This document shows positions 60,006 through 64,000 of a stretch of 64,000 bases of DNA, piece after piece. The position numbers and the translations under genes were made by a program. The stretch spans positions 10,616,696 to 10,680,695 of the forward strand of contig CM019228.1 in assembly GCA_009741485.1 (NCBI GenBank), read 5' to 3'. Origin of the DNA: Malurus cyaneus samueli. Its lineage: Eukaryota > Chordata > Aves > Passeriformes > Maluridae. Numbering within the stretch: position 1 is the stretch's first letter; each line of letters starts with the position of its first letter. A model generated the notes under the pieces. The model was not told where the DNA came from and made no database searches. It saw nothing but the letters and a program-made list of their open reading frames with translations.

Positions 60006-61710
60006 TGAGACTCTCAAAGTCTTCCTGGTAGAATTATTTTTTTTCCATTGGTGACCTCTGCCATGGCAGAAAGGGAAGTTGGGGGTGGGGGGAGAGCAGT
60101 GTATTCAGATTGCTGTGAAGAAAGGGGTCCATATCCAGGACTATTGGATGATCCTGAATACCAGACTGGAGAAAAGCCAAGAGACCACTGAGGTGGACTA
60201 AGGAAGGAGGGACACGTTACCTGTCAATGACCTGTCACCAAGAGCAGTGTCAAGGTCAAGGATGGCATTCCACGTTCAGCACTGGGAGACTGCTGATGCA
60301 GGGATTTCGTGACATTGTGCTGTACTGTGCCTGTGGTTGTATGTTGGTTTTGCTGTCTTTACCAATGGAAGTAGAAGCATGGCTGGAAGTATTCCCTGAA
60401 TAACCCGGGGCAGCTGGGAAGGACCCTCTCGGTACTGTGGCCCTGCAACAAGCAGAAAGGGGAATAGCAAAATCTATTGTCAGGAAAGATGCTGGGAGCT
60501 GTTGGAGAGGGAAGGGATTTACCTGATGGGAGCTCTGGATACTTTCAACCATGGCATTTTGCCTTTCAGTTCATGTTTTTAAAGCTTATACTGCAACAGG
60601 TTGCTCAGTTTTTTTCCATGTGATAGGGTTACTTTATGTTAAATTATAAGAGATGGGCAAGAACTCATATCCATTCCCTGAGCACTCAATGTTCCAGATG
60701 CACAAGGCAAATATAAGCTCTTAGCTCTCCACTTTGTCCAACAAAGCACCAAAGCAGCCCCTGTATTACAGATTTCCCTTGGCTGTTAGCAGGACATGGT
60801 GCTGCAGGCCAGGGCTGTGGGTGTGTGAGCTGTCTGTAGGTTGGTGCCACCCTCTGCTTTCCCCTGTCCCTGTGCTTGTCCTCCTGAGCTCCTAGAATGC
60901 AAATTCATTCCATGGCCCCCAATGTGTATGAGGGGAGGTAATATTCCATATTTCAGTCATTTTCAACCTCACTCAAAAGGCTGTGGGATCTTTTTCTTAT
61001 TTCTTGGCATAGGGAGCAGCCCACACACATACCTTCCACCTAATTTTGGCATTCCAGCTCTATTTAAACACCTGATCTCCTGTGATTTCAGTTGTTTCCT
61101 GTGACACCTGATGTGTCCCTGTGGTGCAGAGGCCAACAGAGATGGGCCTCTCTGGTTACAAGATGCTCCTTCTCTGAGAAACTTAAAGGTGTCAATAGTA
61201 TTGCAACTTATCTTAGAAACTGCAGTTTCTGCTTTCTGTAGAAGAGAACAGGCAAGTTCATGCTGCAACAAGTGTATGTGCTGATGTGGTTTGCTGCAGA
61301 GGTGTTTTACAGCAGTTGGATAATTTTCTGTGTTGCAGGAACTCTGGCAGCTCAAGGACAGCAGAAACACACATCAGCTTAAATTCCACCTGAAGACTGT
61401 CTGGTTTGTTTTTTTTTTTCTGACAAATAATACATTCCAATACTACCAGCCTTCAGGAGAGACAGGCAGTAGTGGTCCTACTGGAAACTAAAGGTCTGGT
61501 AATTCCAGGGATCTGAAGCTCATTCCCTAGCTGAAGACTTTTGGAATTTCATCCCCCAAATCTGACTCCTTCTTGTATTTGTCCACTAACATTTCAGAAG
61601 CCAAGGGAAACTGGATTTTCATATTTGAGGAAGAGCAGGTTAGGTGTGTTCTTATTCCATGTTTATTTTATATATTGTGAAGTATTAAAATGGAAAATCT
61701 GTTTTATTTT
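60006..61710 (+). other. ADORA2A: ADORA2A 3' UTR (end estimated)
   Basis: Non-coding sequence after the stop. No AATAAA is present on this strand downstream of the stop. The best signal is the variant ATTAAA at 61684, so the UTR would be about 1.7 kb. The end is a guess from that hexamer and the following T/G-rich sequence. Confidence 0.5.
61684..61689 (+). terminator. ADORA2A: Candidate poly(A) signal (ATTAAA) of ADORA2A
   Basis: ATTAAA, the commonest variant signal, is followed about 10-30 bases later by T- and GT-rich sequence (about 61699-61735). It is the only reasonable hexamer within 2 kb of the stop. Confidence 0.4.
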
Positions 61711-64000
61711 GAGGATAATTTTCTTTTTGCCAGTGTCCCTACCGAAGGTGGGGAGAAGTTTGTCATGCTGAATGTGTTTGAGTGCATGGCTGCTCTGGGC
61801 TAGCACAAAGCTTGCCGTGAGATGGATGAAAAGATGTGGCTGCCACAATGGTGCTCAGGAGAAAGATGGGCCAGTTTGTAACACAATAGACTTCATGGTT
61901 TAATTGAACTGCTGCTTTCTTGGCACAGCTCTTGCCAGTAGTCTGACATCAGAGGAGAGCATTATCACCCCAGCACCATTAAGGAACGTCATTTCCCTGT
62001 GACTGACGTCATAGGAGCTCCTCTGTAGGGTGACTCGGGATCTTGTTACTCTTGATCTTCCTTGATGGAATATTTCTGTAGATTATTTGTGTGATGGCTT
62101 CTCTGACCTCCTGTAACAGTGGCAGAGGAGCTCAGGAAAATGGGGGGCAGTTCTCTTCAGGCCTCAGCTGGGAGCTGAAATGTTTCTAAGAATAACACAA
62201 GATTACATCCGGCACTCATGTCAATAACAATTAGATCCACAAAGAAGCAGAGCAGGGAAGGAAGTGTGGGAAAATACCAGCACTGCTCATGTGCTGGAAC
62301 ACACACGAGTGCAGAACGTCTCCTACTGAGCTTTAGCTGCCATTGTCAAGGGATGGTTTGGACCACATTGTATCACACTTTCAGCAGCTGCTGTGGGCTG
62401 GTTGCTTTCTATTGTTTCCTGAGCATCTCCACACTCACTTTTGGCAGTTTCTTGCTTGGTTGCCACAAGAATCAAGTTGATCTGTGTTGAGGGACAAACT
62501 TAGGATTGTAGCTTTGGAAAAATTTCCTATCCAACCAGATCACCAAGCGAGCTTAATGGTTTTCCAGGTATCTTGAATTTAGCTTTTGTGTTGCAGCCTG
62601 AGCTGCCCCTAAGTGTGGCCAGTCCCTTTCAATATGAGTGATCCAGGCTGGAAGTGAGAAGGGTGTGTGGAGGGGGTGGGCTGTGTGCAGGAGGAAGTGC
62701 AGGGTACAGAGAGCGTGGTTTGTGGAGCTGTCTGCAGTCACAGGAAGGAAGGGATGGCAGCTGCACATCATGCTGGGCCTTCTGGCAAACACATGGCTGA
62801 GATGGACCCTCAGAGGATGTCTCTGAAGCAGCTGTTGGGGAGAGCAGGAACCTTGTGAACAGAATTTTTGAATTCTTCTTTCTTGTTTCCTATGGATCAT
62901 AATTTCAGGGCTTACTGCTTTTTGGTTTGTTTTACTTAAAAAAAAAACAACAAAAAACCAGAAGCAATAGGTCCCCTCAATGAAGTGTGCTCTTCCCTTC
63001 TCCTGGCACCCCTTCAGTCTAGAGATGTACCTGCCTTCCAGACTCCATAGGACCACTCATGTCCCCTCTGTTCTTCCAGCTGGAGAATGTGGAGCCAATC
63101 CAGCTCCTCTGCATAAACACAAATGGTACCAAGACAAAGGCAAGAAAGAGGAGACCATCAGGACAGGCTGGAGAAGACCTTGGCAATCCAAGGTGCAGAG
63201 AGTGGGAGCTGAGGTCAGAAGAGACTAATTTCACTGAATGAGAGCTTCTTGCTAAAAAAGTCTGAAGATGCATAGAGATGTGGTGCCTCATTTGGTGTGA
63301 AGCCATTCCATGAATTTCACCATTCCCTGAAGACTCTTAGGCTCCAGGGTTTATTTGCTTTATAAGAGTTTTGGAGAAAGCAAAATTTGATCAGTTGCCA
63401 GGAGTAATTTTATCATGAGTTCTTGGGGCCCTCTCCTCAACAGGGCACTGCTTTTTGTGTGTGCAAATCAATGCACTTACAGCTGTGTCCTGCAGAGTGC
63501 CTTTTGGATCAGCGATATTTCAAAGTTCTGTGCAAGCTTGAGCTGCAGCTCTTGAACTGAGAAGCAATTTGGCATGGTGGGACAGCTGGGAATGCTGCAG
63601 ACAGAAAGGGTTTCTCATGGATCCCAGTTGGTGCTAAGGTGCAGGTGGACTTGGAGTGACATGGAATAGTCTGAACCTTTGATCATGTTTTGAAAAGAGG
63701 TCTCAGAGGATGCTGGTGGATACAGAGAAGTCTCTGGTGTGGGACACTCTTAGGGAGAGTCAGGATGGACAGGAAATCTTGCTGGTGAAGGAGGATTTGT
63801 AGGGAAGGTGTTTGGGAGGATTTAGGGGAATAGGAATGTGCTGGGAGGTGTTGTGGGATGTAAAGATGATGCTGGCTTGAGACCAAGTTGTAACTGCTGA
63901 GGAGGGACACTGGAAGGAATGTCCAGCCCTACAGCTCTCCTGGGGTCACTGCAAGGATCAGCCCTGCCGGGGGTGTGCAGAGGGTTGATTTGTATGGTCT
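61711..64000. other. Downstream flank of ADORA2A, no gene found
   Basis: No exon resembling UPB1 (the next gene in mammals) or any other protein was recognised on either strand. A cluster of CRE-like sites lies at 61944-62011. The final ~300 bases are purine-rich on the + strand (about 63690-63910) and look like low-complexity sequence. Confidence 0.6.
61944..62011. promoter_or_regulatory. Cluster of CRE/ATF-like sites downstream of ADORA2A
   Basis: Within 68 bases lie TGACATCA (61944-61951), the half site ACGTCA (61986-61991) and the full palindromic CRE TGACGTCA (62004-62011). CREB/ATF factors bind such sites (established). Three in a row suggest an enhancer or an unannotated promoter, but no functional evidence is visible. 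Confidence 0.35.

Noticed and set aside
61711..64000. Search for UPB1 exons expected downstream by mammalian synteny
   Set aside because: No reading frame resembled beta-ureidopropionase; the gene is either further right or not adjacent in this lineage.

Overview
This is vertebrate nuclear DNA, most likely from a bird. It has split genes with GT-AG introns, long AT-rich non-coding stretches, one CpG island and very few recognisable transposons. The only one seen is a decayed CR1-type LINE fragment, the typical avian LINE. The order SPECC1L then ADORA2A on the same strand matches the known vertebrate (human chromosome 22) arrangement. The species cannot be fixed from the sequence, and a non-avian sauropsid is not excluded.

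Layout. Positions 1-23090 hold the last eight coding exons of SPECC1L (cytospin-A) on the + strand: 610-701, 4594-4684, 6572-6655, 7823-7979, 11351-11453, 20514-20630, 21165-21224 and 23001-23090. They encode about 264 C-terminal residues: a Ser/Pro/Thr-rich linker, then the complete calponin-homology domain. The 3' UTR follows and may run to a strong poly(A) signal at 30133. About 6 kb of intergenic sequence comes next. A polypyrimidine tract and a CpG island with a GC-rich 12-bp minisatellite (about 36.74-37.66 kb) form the best candidate promoter and non-coding first exon of ADORA2A. A leader intron of about 14 kb carries a minus-oriented CR1 fragment. The two ADORA2A coding exons are 51444-51793 and 59045-60005, giving a 436-residue Gs-coupled adenosine A2A receptor. 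The final 4 kb is 3' UTR and flank; UPB1, the next gene in mammals, was not detected.

The two genes are neighbours rather than partners: one encodes a cytoskeletal cross-linker, the other a membrane receptor. They are close and co-directional, and SPECC1L-ADORA2A read-through transcripts are known in humans, so read-through is possible here. I found no novel multi-gene system. The best observations concern the receptor: DRI instead of DRY at the end of TM3, absence of both cysteines of one of the extracellular disulfides of the human receptor, an upstream ORF overlapping the start codon, a diverged C-terminal tail, and an in-frame open stretch upstream of the second coding exon. Exon borders were set by reading splice signals and frame continuity by eye; non-coding exon and poly(A) calls are tentative.
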